From assembly GCF_022513635.1 (NCBI RefSeq), contig NZ_JAKWBL010000002.1, forward strand, positions 496,001 through 560,000: a DNA stretch of 64,000 nt. Reading direction: 5' to 3'. Below the pieces are notes generated by a model that was given only the letters and a program-made list of their open reading frames with translations, was not told the DNA's origin and ran no database searches. The DNA comes from Paraniabella ginsengisoli (lineage in GTDB: Bacteria > Bacteroidota > Bacteroidia > Chitinophagales > Chitinophagaceae). The translations under genes were made by a program, and so were the position numbers. Shown one piece after another: positions 54,765-64,000 of the stretch. Within the stretch, counting starts at the first letter, position 1; the number at the start of each line of letters is the position of its first letter.

Positions 54765-55454
54765 ATGCGACATGTATTTTTTTTCTTTATAACAATTCTT
54801 TTTTGCACACAATTAACAGCTCAAAAGGCGGATGAATTTGCAAATTTAAAAAGATACGCAACAGATAACGAATCTTTGCTAAGTTCAGGAAAAAAGGTTG
54901 ATGTTGTATTTATAGGCAATTCTATTACCGAAGCCTGGGTAAAGCATGATGCTGCTTTTTTTAGTTCTAATAATTATGTGGGACGTGGTATTAGTGGTCA
55001 AACTTCTTCTCAAATGCTATTACGTTTTCAGCAAGATGTTGTTGCATTAAAACCTAAAGTGGTTGTGATCAATGCAGGTACCAATGACATTGCTTTAAAT
55101 GCTGGGAATTACGATCAGCACTTCACTTTTAATAATATTAAGTCGATGGCCGCTATCGCTAAAAGCAACGGTATCATAGTCATCCTTACTTCTGTTCTTC
55201 CCGCCGGTTCATTTCCCTGGCGCCCGGAAGTTAAAAACGCCTCTGCTCAGGTTGATGAATTAAATGGATTAGTAAAAAAATATGCCATTGAAAAAGGCTT
55301 TTCGTATATTGATTATAACCTGCTCATGCGCAATGAAAAAGGTGGCATGAAAACTGTATTGGCTGATGATGGTATTCATCCAAATAAAGAAGGATATAAA
55401 ATAATGGAAGAAGTAGCCCTGAAAGCCATTAGTAAGAATCTGAAGAAAAAATAG
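54765..55454 (+). CDS. SGNH/GDSL-type esterase or lipase, secreted
   Basis: 229 residues from ATG 54765, intact, with signal peptide ending TQLTAQK. The four SGNH blocks are VVFIGNSITEAW (Ser), GRGISGQTSSQ (Gly), VINAGTNDIALN (Asn) and ADDGIHPNKEGY (Asp/His). It probably removes acetyl or other acyl groups from glycans. It follows sulfatase 2 closely and precedes GH2, so it is likely part of the same substrate-trimming set. Confidence 0.88.
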   Translation: MRHVFFFFITILFCTQLTAQKADEFANLKRYATDNESLLSSGKKVDVVFIGNSITEAWVKHDAAFFSSNNYVGRGISGQTSSQMLLRFQQDVVALKPKVVVINAGTNDIALNAGNYDQHFTFNNIKSMAAIAKSNGIIVILTSVLPAGSFPWRPEVKNASAQVDELNGLVKKYAIEKGFSYIDYNLLMRNEKGGMKTVLADDGIHPNKEGYKIMEEVALKAISKNLKKK

Positions 55455-55573
55455 AATAACCGGTATTTTTGTTCAGATGCATGCATTTGCCACAATTTTT
55501 ATACGAATAAGTACAAAAGTGAAAGAGTAGATGGCAATCTCTTTATTAATTTGTTAATCTAAAACCACCCGGA

Positions 55574-57807
55574 ATGATTAAATTTCTTGCCAGCGCTTTA
55601 CTATTAACTTCATTAGGTTTAAGCGCACAAAACTATAGCCCCGCATCATCATCCTTAACTACCGAATGGGGACAAAAAGTAACTCCTGAAAATGCATGGC
55701 AACAATACCCCAGGCCACAAATGCAGAGAAGTGAATGGCAGAATTTAAACGGGCTTTGGAATTATAGCATACAAAAAAAGGCGTTGCAAAACCTGCGAAT
55801 TACGAAGGAACAATATTAGTACCCTTTGGTGTTGAATCGTCTCTATCCGGTGTAGGCAAGCCTTTGCTGCCCGAACAGGAGCTTTGGTACAGCCGTAAAT
55901 TTTCTATTCCTGATACTTGGGGAGATAAAGAAATGATACTGCATTTTGATGCCGTAGATTGGGAAACGAAAGTTTGGGTAAACGGGAAATTGGCGGGTAC
56001 ACACAAAGGAGGATCAGATCCGTTTGAGTTTAATATTACTTCACATTTAAAGAAGAGTGGTGAGCAGGAATTAGTAGTTTCTGTGTGGGACCCAACTGAT
56101 AAAGAAATGCAGGCGCGGGGTAAACAGTCACTCGATCCTAAAGGAATTTGGTACACAGCTGTATCTGGTATATGGCAATCTGTTTGGCTTGAGCCTGTGT
56201 CCAAAAGCCATATCGCAGAAGCGTATCCTGTACCAGACATTGATAGGAGCAGAGTTTATTTTAATTTTCAATCAGAAAATATAACCGGATCACATCAGTT
56301 GAATGTATTAATAAAAAACGGAAATAATGTGGTTAAGGATACCACACTTTCTTTTCACAAAGCTATTATTATTCCTTTGCCTAACGTGAAGTTGTGGACA
56401 CCGGAAACGCCTGAATTGTATCATACAACCATCACTATCAAAAAAAGAGGAACTGTTGTTGACCAGTTCAATACCTATTTCGCTATGCGAAAAATTAATA
56501 TGGTAAAAGATGAAAATGGTTATATGCGATTGGCGCTAAATAACAAACCCGTCTTTCATTTAGGAACACTTGATCAGGGATGGTGGCCGGATGGATTATT
56601 AACTCCTCCGTCAGAAGAAGCGATGATGTATGATATTGTGAAGCTAAAGGAAATGGGTTTTAATACGATTCGTAAACATATCAAAGTAGAACCTTCACGA
56701 TATTATTACATGGCTGATTCAATTGGGATGTTGCTTTGGCAGGATATGCCTTCGGGTTTCTTATGGCCAGATCATCCTTCTCATGTAAAACATGATGATA
56801 AAGAAGATTGGGTGCGCCCGGCAGAATCGGCTGTTCAGTTTGAGAAGGAATGGGAATCTATAATGAATCATCTTCGCTTTTTTCCGTCCATCGTTATGTG
56901 GGTGCCGTTTAATGAAGGCTGGGGACAATACGATACTAAACGGATAACTGCATGGACTAAAAAATATGATCCTACAAGATTAGTGAATTCTCCAAGCGGC
57001 TGGACTGATCGTGGAGTGGGTGATGTGATGGATGTTCACCAATATCCTGGTCCGGGTATGGGCGTGGTTGATTTAAACCCTGGCCGTTCAATGGTTTTAG
57101 GCGAGTTTGGTGGTTTGGGGCTTGTGGTGAAAGATCATATATGGAATGCTAATAAAAGGAATTGGGGCTATAAGACTTATACACAAGATTCTGTTTTAGT
57201 AAGAGAATATACAGAGTTGATGCATAATTTATCTTTAATGGTAAAGCGCGGATTGTCCGCTGCTATTTACACTCAAACAACAGATGTTGAAGGAGAAGTG
57301 AATGGACTGATCACCTACGATAGAAAAGTAATTAAAATGCCAGAAACCCTTTTGCGTAAGCTACATGAACCTATGTATGAAAAAGCAGATGGAAAGATTT
57401 TGTTTGTGAATCAAAGAAATGAAACAGACCGGCCTTTTATTTTTTCTTCTGGGCAGGAACCTCCTGCTGATTGGTTAACAGGTGCTGTAAAGTTTAATAA
57501 AGACAAGCAAAAGGTTGCTGTTAAAAAAGGTGGTAATATTTATGCTTACCAGGATGTGGATTTTGGAAATGAAATGCCGGAAGGTTTGGGTTTAAAACTA
57601 TATGCTTCAGGCGATGTAAAAATCTATGTTAACGGTGTGTTGGTTTGGAGTGAAGATCAGGTTCGGATAAAAAGACATTACGATGATATAAACCTTTCGT
57701 CTTATGTGCATCTGTTAAAACCCTGGAATAATCGGATTGCTGTAGAAGCAAAAGCAGCAACGCAGGATGTCGATTTTGATTTTTCTTTATACCAATGGAA
57801 TAAATGA
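55574..57807 (+). CDS. GH2-family glycoside hydrolase (one frame break)
   Basis: About 745 residues with signal peptide ending SLGLSAQN. N-terminal sugar-binding jelly roll (ILHFDAVDWETKVWVNGKLA), Ig-like region, then the barrel with VMWVPFNEGWGQYDT (acid/base Glu) and SMVLGEFGGLG (candidate nucleophile Glu). One A added to A7 55773-55779 gives QKKGVAKPANYEGTILVPFG. The group contains beta-galactosidases, beta-mannosidases and glucuronidases; in this setting no single one can be favoured. Confidence 0.87.
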
Positions 57808-57837
57808 TAAGGCTAAACTTGGTTAAACTTATTTTTC

Positions 57838-57970
57838 ACCACATTAGGCACATAGGTTTTATGATAAATAGGAAACATAAAAGCACATAATAGTTCATTT
57901 ACCGAAGGCTATGTCCGCCTACGGCGGATACAATATAACCTCAACGAAGTAAATGCTATGTATCTATGTG
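57838..57970. repeat. MITE-like interspersed repeat, copy B
   Basis: Left end ACCACATTAGGCACATAG and right end CTATGTATCTATGTG form an imperfect inverted pair. The middle carries the hairpin GTCCGCCTACGGCGGATAC. Block order agrees with 28935-29073. It fills much of the 340-base gap after GH2. Confidence 0.7.
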
Positions 57971-57973
57971 CCC

Positions 57974-58000
57974 ACCCGGATGATCGGTCGGACGGGTTTT
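57974..58000 (+). terminator. terminator-like hairpin after repeat copy B
   Basis: ACCCG (57974-57978) and CGGGT (57993-57997) pair, followed by TTT. The stem is short, so this is weak. Confidence 0.35.
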
Positions 58001-58147
58001 ATTAAAAAAGTCTAAACAAGTTCGCTATTATAATAACAATCACCTGAATAATACTTGGCATTTTTATTTTCTCGCAAAAAGAAGAATTTGCAGGTTTATT
58101 TTTTATACTTCATTTCATAACTTAGCCAAATTCAATAACGGTTATTT

Positions 58148-58979
58148 ATGAAAAGAAGTATTTTCCTTTTGATTGCTTTGCTATCGATGGCTGTAGCTAT
58201 TGGACAGCAATCTTACAAAACTGTAAAAGATATTAAGTATTATTCTGAGACGGATTATAACAAAGACAGTTATAAGGATTCTATGTGTGTATTAGATCTT
58301 TATTATCCTGAAGGTGTAAAAGACTTTGCAACGATCGTGTGGTTTCATGGCGGCGGCATTACTGGTGGCCATCGTGATATGCCTGAACAATTAAAAAATA
58401 AAGGATATGCAATTGCAACAGTTGAATATCGCTTATCTCCCAACGTTAAAGCACCTGTTTATATTGAAGACGCTGCCGCTGCCGTAGCCTGGGTGTTCGA
58501 GCATATAAAAAATATGGCGGAAATGATAATTTTATTTTCTTATCAGGCCATTCCGCTGGAGCATATCTTGTTTCGATGGTTACCTTGAATAAAAATTATT
58601 TATCAAAATATCGCATTGATGCAAATCGTGTAGCAGCATTAGTACCTTTTAGCAGCCAAGCCATTACGCATTTTACTGTGCGGCAGGAGAGGGAGTAGAT
58701 CCTATGCGACCTGTGATAGACTCTATGGCACCATTGCATTTTGTAAGAAAAGATGCTCCTCCAACTATATTAATTACCGGCGACCGCGAATTGGAGATGA
58801 TGGGCCGATACGAAGAAAATGCTTACTGGTACAGGATGATGAAGCTTGTGGGCCATAAGTCATCTAAATTATTTGAGCTTGAAGGTTACGATCATGGCAA
58901 TATGCCAGAAGGAGGTTACCCTATTTTATTAAGGGAAATGCGTGAACGCATTAAAGAAATTAACTCCGATAAGAAATGA
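58148..58979 (+). CDS. alpha/beta hydrolase, carboxylesterase or acetyl-esterase type (two frame breaks)
   Basis: About 278 residues with signal peptide ending VAIGQQ. WFHGGGITGGHR is the oxyanion HGGG motif and FLSGHSAGAYLVSM the nucleophile elbow (restored), with GYDHGNMP near the C-terminus carrying the catalytic His. Breaks are at A6 58507-58512 (one A restores HIKKYGGNDNFIF) and GG 58682-58683 (one G restores VRAGEGVDPMRPVID). Likely removes ester decorations from glycans. It converges on GH43 from the other strand. Confidence 0.83.
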
Positions 58980-59006
58980 GTATCTTTTTGATGTTGTAAT
59001 TGTAAC

Positions 59007-60119
59007 CTATGGCATTTGTTGTTCTTCTGTCGTTGGTCCGTTAACTGTTAAAATCCCATCTTTAGAAACCTCCATTTTATCAATAAATACAACACGCTCA
59101 TCACCGGTTTTGCTGGTACGGCCATGATATACGCATAACATCGTCTTTCCGTCTGGCGAAACAGTAATACTATTGTGGCCAGTACCTGTAACAATACCGC
59201 CGTTAGCTGTGTTCTTTTGTAAAACCGGATTATTAGCTGCTTTTTTAAAAGGGCCTAAAGGACTTGTTGATGTGGCGTAGCCTACTGCATAATTTTTTCC
59301 GCCAAAATAGTTTGCAGAATACATCATGTAATAAATATCATCTTTCTTAAAAATATAAGATCCTTCTGTCCATCTGCGGTTCACTTCCTTTGATGTTACA
59401 GAGCGGCTTTCCCATTCAGCTTGCTGATCATCCATTTTTGCAGGCGGGCGTAAAATCAATACAGGTTCGCCAATCACTCCGCTAAAATCCTGTTTCATTT
59501 CTATGCCATATACCCAACTTTCTTCAATTTCATTAAACCATCCTTTTTCGCGAGCCCATGTTGCAACTTCACTTTCAACGGCATGCTTGTAACAGCATCT
59601 TGAATAATATAAATATGTTTTGCCATCTTCACCAAACAATACATTGGCGTCAATTATTGGATAGCCAGGATCAAAAATGGGTTTGTTTTGCATGTCGATA
59701 AAAGGCCCTGTTGGCTTGTCTGATATGGCAACCCCGATTTTAAAATTTTCTTTTTCATTAGTAGGATTTTCTTTCCACTGTGCGCTGTAAAACATGTAGT
59801 ATTTGCCATTGCGCTCATATACTTCAGGAGCCCAGTAAGAATGTTCGCCCCAGCCATTTTTATTATTGCCAAAGTAAACCTGGCCTTCTTGTTTCCAATT
59901 TACAAGGTCAGCAGAAGAATAAGCTGCAAATCCATTTTTAGCTCCAGCTCCTGTGCCATACATATAATAGACACCGTCAGACGAACGTAAAACATACGGA
60001 TCGCCAAACTTAACATCTAATGGATTTTTATAAGTTATCTCTTTTTTTGATGAAGAAGTTTGACAGGAAAGGTTGCTGAGTAAAAGACAGGCGACTGATA
60101 TAAGTAAGATTTTTTGCAT
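59007..60119 (-). CDS. GH43-family glycoside hydrolase, lipoprotein
   Basis: 370 residues, intact. The leader ends LSNLSCQT, a lipobox. KFGDPYVLRSSDGVYYMYG carries the base Asp, SYWAPEVYERNGKYYMFYS the family WAPE motif, and RRWTEGSYIFKKDDIYYM the acid Glu. A five-bladed propeller is expected. The family includes arabinofuranosidases, xylosidases and galactosidases. It is the downstream gene of a two-gene minus-strand unit. Confidence 0.88.
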   Translation of the reverse strand: MQKILLISVACLLLSNLSCQTSSSKKEITYKNPLDVKFGDPYVLRSSDGVYYMYGTGAGAKNGFAAYSSADLVNWKQEGQVYFGNNKNGWGEHSYWAPEVYERNGKYYMFYSAQWKENPTNEKENFKIGVAISDKPTGPFIDMQNKPIFDPGYPIIDANVLFGEDGKTYLYYSRCCYKHAVESEVATWAREKGWFNEIEESWVYGIEMKQDFSGVIGEPVLILRPPAKMDDQQAEWESRSVTSKEVNRRWTEGSYIFKKDDIYYMMYSANYFGGKNYAVGYATSTSPLGPFKKAANNPVLQKNTANGGIVTGTGHNSITVSPDGKTMLCVYHGRTSKTGDERVVFIDKMEVSKDGILTVNGPTTEEQQMP

Positions 60120-60155
60120 GTATGGTTGTTATTAAAAAATATGAATTTAATGTTG

Positions 60156-61579
60156 CTACATTTCTACACCAACATTTTTTCTCCAGGTAGCAAGCTCTTT
60201 TTTAAGTTGTGTTACTATTTTAGGATTTTTGTCGGAAAGATTGTTGGCCTCTCCTAAATCATTCTCCATATTATATAATTCATTCGTATTATCATCAAAA
60301 AATTCAATGAGTTTCCATTTGCCATCAATAATGCTACCGGCTGATCTTCCTCCTAAAAAATGTGGCTGGTCTAAAGGATAATGCCAGTAAAATTTTCTGT
60401 CGGACATTTTCTTCTCAGGATTTTTTAATAATCTGGCAAATGAAAATCCATCTAAAGGCTGGTTATTCTTCTTTGCTTTTATCAGCTCTTCAAAAGTGGG
60501 GTAAACGTCAAAGTTTACCAGCGGTTGGCTGCAAACTGCTCCTTTTTTTATACCTGGCCCCCAAATAATAAAAGGTTCTCTTACACCACCTTCATACAAA
60601 CAGCTTTTGCCAGCTTTGAGCGGGGCATTATTGGTAACTCTTGTTTCGCCTCCGTTATCGCTTGTAAAAATAATGAGCGTGTTTTTATCTAATCCAAGTT
60701 CAGTTAATTTCTTCAAAATAGCACCCACACCTTCATCCACTACTTTTAGTTGTGCGGCCAGGTGCGGATTGTTTTCTTTTGCCCATACGCCTGTGCCGCC
60801 GGGTTTATATGGATCATCAGCTTTATTTTTTGGCCGGGCTTCGCTGGTGCCTGCACCTTTCTTATTTTTAAAATGCTCAACAAGTTCGGGTTTGCCATGC
60901 ACGGCAGTATGCACAGCATAATGACTTAAATATAGAAAGAAAGGCTGGTCTTTATTGCGTTCAATAAATTCAAGCGCTTCATAATGCTGCCGGTCGGTAA
61001 GGTATTCATGCTCTCCGGGTAACTTTTTCTGAATCTCACGATTCCAGAAATAGGGCCAGAAATAGGCTCCTTCAGCTATTCCACGATTCTCACTTACCAG
61101 CACTTCATCGAAGCCATGCTGATCGGGTAAAGTTTCTTCCGAAGCTCCTTCTTTCACATATCCCGACAAGTGCCATTTACCCACAATTCCTGTGTGGTAA
61201 CCATTTGCTTTCAGCATTTCTGCAAGCGTTGTATGTGAAAGCGGCAGATGTTGAGCAGAGTTGGGCCGCAGGTAATCCGTAATTTTTAGCCTCGCGGGAT
61301 ATTGGCCAGTCATTAAGGCTGCGCGGTATGGAGAGCATACAGGTGCCGCAGCATAAAAACGTGTGAACCGCATACCTTCGGAGGCAAGTTTATTAAGGAA
61401 TGGTGTTTCGTTAAACTTATTTCCATAACATTCCAACTCACTGTATCCTAAGTCGTCAGCGAGTATATAAATAATGTTTAATTTTTCGGTCTGGGCGTTA
61501 CCGACAAGCGAAATAAAGAAAAAAGTACCCACATTGGTTTAAGGGTAAAAGCAAACAATGTATTTGAAAAGGATTTCAT
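60156..61579 (-). CDS. S1-family sulfatase 3 (one frame break in the leader)
   Basis: About 474 residues. LNIIYILADDLGYSELECYG opens the metal site, PVCSPYRAALMTGQYPAR is the formylglycine site (C-x-P-x-R with Tyr), GIVGKWHLSGYVKEG and FTSDNGGETRVTNN complete the active site. The reading frame itself begins at a GTG at 61532 inside the signal peptide; a better start is ATG at 61579 (complement), which needs one base near 61533-61545. It precedes GH43 by 36 bases on the minus strand. Confidence 0.88.
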
Positions 61580-62347
61580 GTGGCTATCGCTTTTGCGGAC
61601 AAGATAATAATTATGTTTAAAGAACATTGACAATTTTGTAGCGCTTTTTTCATTATTGTATCAAAATATGATATTAATATTTTTAGAACAATTGGCTCCT
61701 TGCTATTTACGATACCCTTTCATCTATATATAATGTGCTTTTAGCCAGGTAACTTAAAGTAAACAATAATGTAATGAAAATTTAATAGTCTATTGTTTTT
61801 GTGGACTAGTATTTTCCCCTATATTCGCAGTGGCAAATTTTTTTGACAGACATGACAAAACTGAACGAAAACAAAAAATTGACAGTGATTTGTGTAAATA
61901 ACCCTCTTTTTAGCTGTTGTAATACAAAATTGACAAACTCTCGTACAATAGTTAAAGTGCTATTTAGTTTCTGATTATATCTTACATGCAATAAAAAATG
62001 ACGATTGCTATGCAACTACTATTTCTTATTGCTTGTCAAGACCAACATTTACCAGAACAATAGAAAGCTTTTCATAAAAGAACCGGTTAGTATCCGAATG
62101 GGAATGTTATGTCTGTTCGAAATTTTAACGAGATTCAAAAAACTTTATGTTAGTATAACTGCTAAATAAGCCCCAAACATGCAGTGCCTCTATTCAGCCT
62201 GCATTGTAAGGGTGTGAAATAATCAAAATCATGAAACTGCATATATATAATATATATATCGGAGAATATAAAACGGCGTCTCATCCGATGGCTATCGGAT
62301 CAACAAAAAAATCGTCTGCCGCGGCGGACAACCTAAAAAATTTACGG
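61580..62347. other. long gene-free stretch before the third SusC
   Basis: No convincing coding frame on either strand; a 69-codon frame on the minus strand (61806-62015) has a composition unlike protein here. The region is AT-rich, contains ATGCAG/CTGCAT arms near 62180-62215, and presumably holds the divergent promoters of sulfatase 3 and SusC C. Confidence 0.5.
62283..62329 (+). promoter_or_regulatory. two leader hairpins upstream of SusC C
   Basis: ATCCGAT-GGCT-ATCGGAT (62283-62300) and GTCTGCC-GC-GGCGGAC (62314-62329). They lie in the untranslated leader if SusC starts at 62348. A start at 62231 would put both inside the coding region, which is unlikely. Confidence 0.5.
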
Positions 62348-64000
62348 ATGAAAATAATGCGCTTGAAAAGAAACTTGTTTTACAGTTTAGGGGTGTTCCT
62401 ATTATCGTATGCACCATCTGTTGCCAAAGCACAACAAAGCGATACGCTTGATCTTGGCTATAAAAAAGTTAGCGTAGCAGATTTTAATGGCTCAGCTTAT
62501 ACCATTACAGCGCATGAGTTGCGAAACCTTCCGGTAACTAATCTTACCAATTTGCTTTCAGGTTTGGTGCCTGGTTTTTTTCTGTTCAAACCTCTGGCGG
62601 AACAGTTAACGAAGCTGCTAACTATTGGATAAGAGGTATTCGTACGAATGCTGAAGGTGTTTTAGTGCTTGTTGATGGACAAGAGCGGGAGTTCGGTGTG
62701 TTGAGCTCCAACGAAGTAGAGTCGATCACTGTTTTGAAAGACGCATCCATGTCTGCTTTATACGGCACACGGGCGGCAAATGGAATCATTTTCATTAACA
62801 CCAAAAAAGGAAAAAAGGAAGGCCAAGCGTAGAACTTACGTCGCAGATGATAAATCAGAAACCTTTAGGTATGCTTACTTCTCTTGATGCTTTAAGTTAT
62901 GCGGAGCATTATAACGAGGCTATCAAATACGATGGACTAGATGCATCAAAAATGTACTCGCAAAATTATTTAAATCAATATCGTAATAGAGATGGTGTTA
63001 ATCAGGAGTTTTATCCTGATGTAAATTGGAGAGATAACTACTTTAAAAAAGTAATTGGGTACAAAGACACAATCTAAGTATTTCCGGAGGATCGGATCGT
63101 ACAAGGTATTTCATCAATGGTGGATTTTTAAAACAGGCGGGTATGTTTGTTACAGATGAGGAGTCTTCTTACAGCACTAATAATACTACGAGCCGCTATA
63201 ATATTCGCTCCAATCTAGAAGTAGATGTAACAAATACTACTTTACTTAACCTCGATATTTACGGTTGGTTTGACAAGCAGAATAGGCCAGGTGGAGATTC
63301 ATATGGAGCATACAATTCATTAATAACAACACCACCTAATGCATTTCCTCCATATTATATAGATAATGGTCAGTATACAGATCAGGACGGGAATATAGTG
63401 CGAGGAATTAACGGAAGAATCACTGCTGGAAATGACCTGGTTTCAAACCCATGGGCATTATTAAACAGGAATGGATATTCCATATTGAACCGCGTGTATG
63501 GTTCATTTAGGGCAAAACTTACACAGGAACTGGCATTTATTACTAAAGGTCTGAGCGCTTCAGCATTGTTATCAATGGATAGTTATACCGCTGCGGTAAC
63601 GGATAGGCAAAAAGGATTTGCATATTACAATTTGTCTGACATCAACTCAACTTTTTTGAGGAGAACGGGTACTGATCAGCAAATGGGCAATGGTATTACT
63701 GACAGGGCTAGTGAAGCGAGAACTTCACTGGACTTTCAATTGTCTTACGATAAGTCTTTTAATAATCATTATGTTTCTGCTACAGCTTTTTACAACCAAT
63801 ATGAATTCGACGATCAAACATCTATTCCCAGCCGTTTTCAAACAATAGGCTCCTGGTTAGGATACAATTATAAACACAAGTATTATCTGGATCTAACAGG
63901 CTCTTATCATGGGGTATATAAGTTTGCACCCGGGAAAAGATTTGGTTTCTATCCTGTTGTTTCTGCAGGATGGACGATCTCTAACGAAAACTTTTTCGGA
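62348..64000 (+). CDS. SusC/RagA-type TonB-linked receptor, third locus, cut by window edge (three frame breaks)
   Basis: About 550 residues visible. ATG 62348 begins a signal peptide ending PSVAKAQQ. The plug follows at once (LPVTNLTNLLSGLVPGF, then SSNEVESITVLKDASMSALY and GTRAANGIIFINTKKG). The carboxypeptidase-regulatory domain present in the other two SusC proteins is missing. Barrel strands follow to the edge. Breaks are at T7 62575-62581, A6 62811-62816 and GGG 63058-63060; one base each restores GFFSVQTSGGTVNEA, KKGKKGRPSVELT and VIGVQRHNLSISGGSD. Confidence 0.87.

Noticed and set aside
61806..62015. 69-codon minus-strand open frame in the long spacer
   Set aside because: Low-complexity composition and no motif; the spacer is more likely regulatory.
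101..63060. frame breaks as real pseudogenes or programmed frameshifts
   Set aside because: They affect unrelated genes of every kind, each is fixed by one base in a simple run, and conserved residues continue on both sides.
1..64000. CRISPR arrays, transposases, prophage or toxin-antitoxin genes
   Set aside because: No regular spacer-repeat pattern and no matching protein family was seen on either strand.

Overview
The window looks like a chromosomal segment of a Bacteroidota species, most likely Chitinophagaceae or a related Sphingobacteriia-type lineage. The reasons are three SusC-type TonB receptors with SusD partners, Bacteroidota-type -7 promoter boxes (TAnnTTTG), A-rich start contexts without a clear Shine-Dalgarno sequence, lipoprotein signals, and GntR and LacI regulators beside glycan genes. 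No tRNA, rRNA, CRISPR array, transposase or prophage gene was seen.

Layout. (1) 1-12.3 kb, all on the + strand, is a redox and methionine-sulfoxide repair neighbourhood: AraC regulator, SirB1-type protein, thioredoxin-fold/MsrA-like fusion protein, CorA, MsrB, thioredoxin-like lipoprotein, GNAT, SelO, MsrA, FAD disulfide oxidoreductase, second thioredoxin-like protein, Asp/Glu racemase, EgtB-type sulfoxide synthase and DUF427. (2) 12.4-18.9 kb holds a LacI regulator diverging from a sodium/solute symporter, then a GntR regulator diverging from a GH127 enzyme. (3) 19.0-30.1 kb is polysaccharide locus A: SusC, SusD, SusE, GH76, GH92 and a ROK kinase. (4) 30.1-50.8 kb is locus B: a sulfatase facing a GntR/UTRA regulator, then SusC, SusD, a DUF3823-like lipoprotein, GH38, mannose-6-phosphate isomerase, GH92, sugar MFS porter, ROK kinase and GH92. 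(5) 50.8-53.2 kb is a spacer with a VOC protein, an unknown protein and a YeiH-type transporter. (6) 53.2-61.6 kb carries sulfatase, SGNH esterase, GH2 and alpha/beta hydrolase on +, with sulfatase and GH43 on -. (7) 62.3 kb to the edge is the start of a third SusC.

The glycan genes fit breakdown of alpha-mannan or mannose-rich, possibly sulfated, glycans. GH76 would cut the alpha-1,6 backbone, GH92 and GH38 would release mannose, the porter would import it, a ROK kinase could make mannose-6-phosphate and the isomerase would give fructose-6-phosphate.

The most important caveat is that about 50 reading-frame breaks interrupt otherwise well-conserved genes. Nearly all are repaired by adding one base, usually to a short A, T or G run. 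This is the signature of uncorrected homopolymer errors in a long-read assembly rather than gene decay. Genes below are given as their reconstructed full extents.
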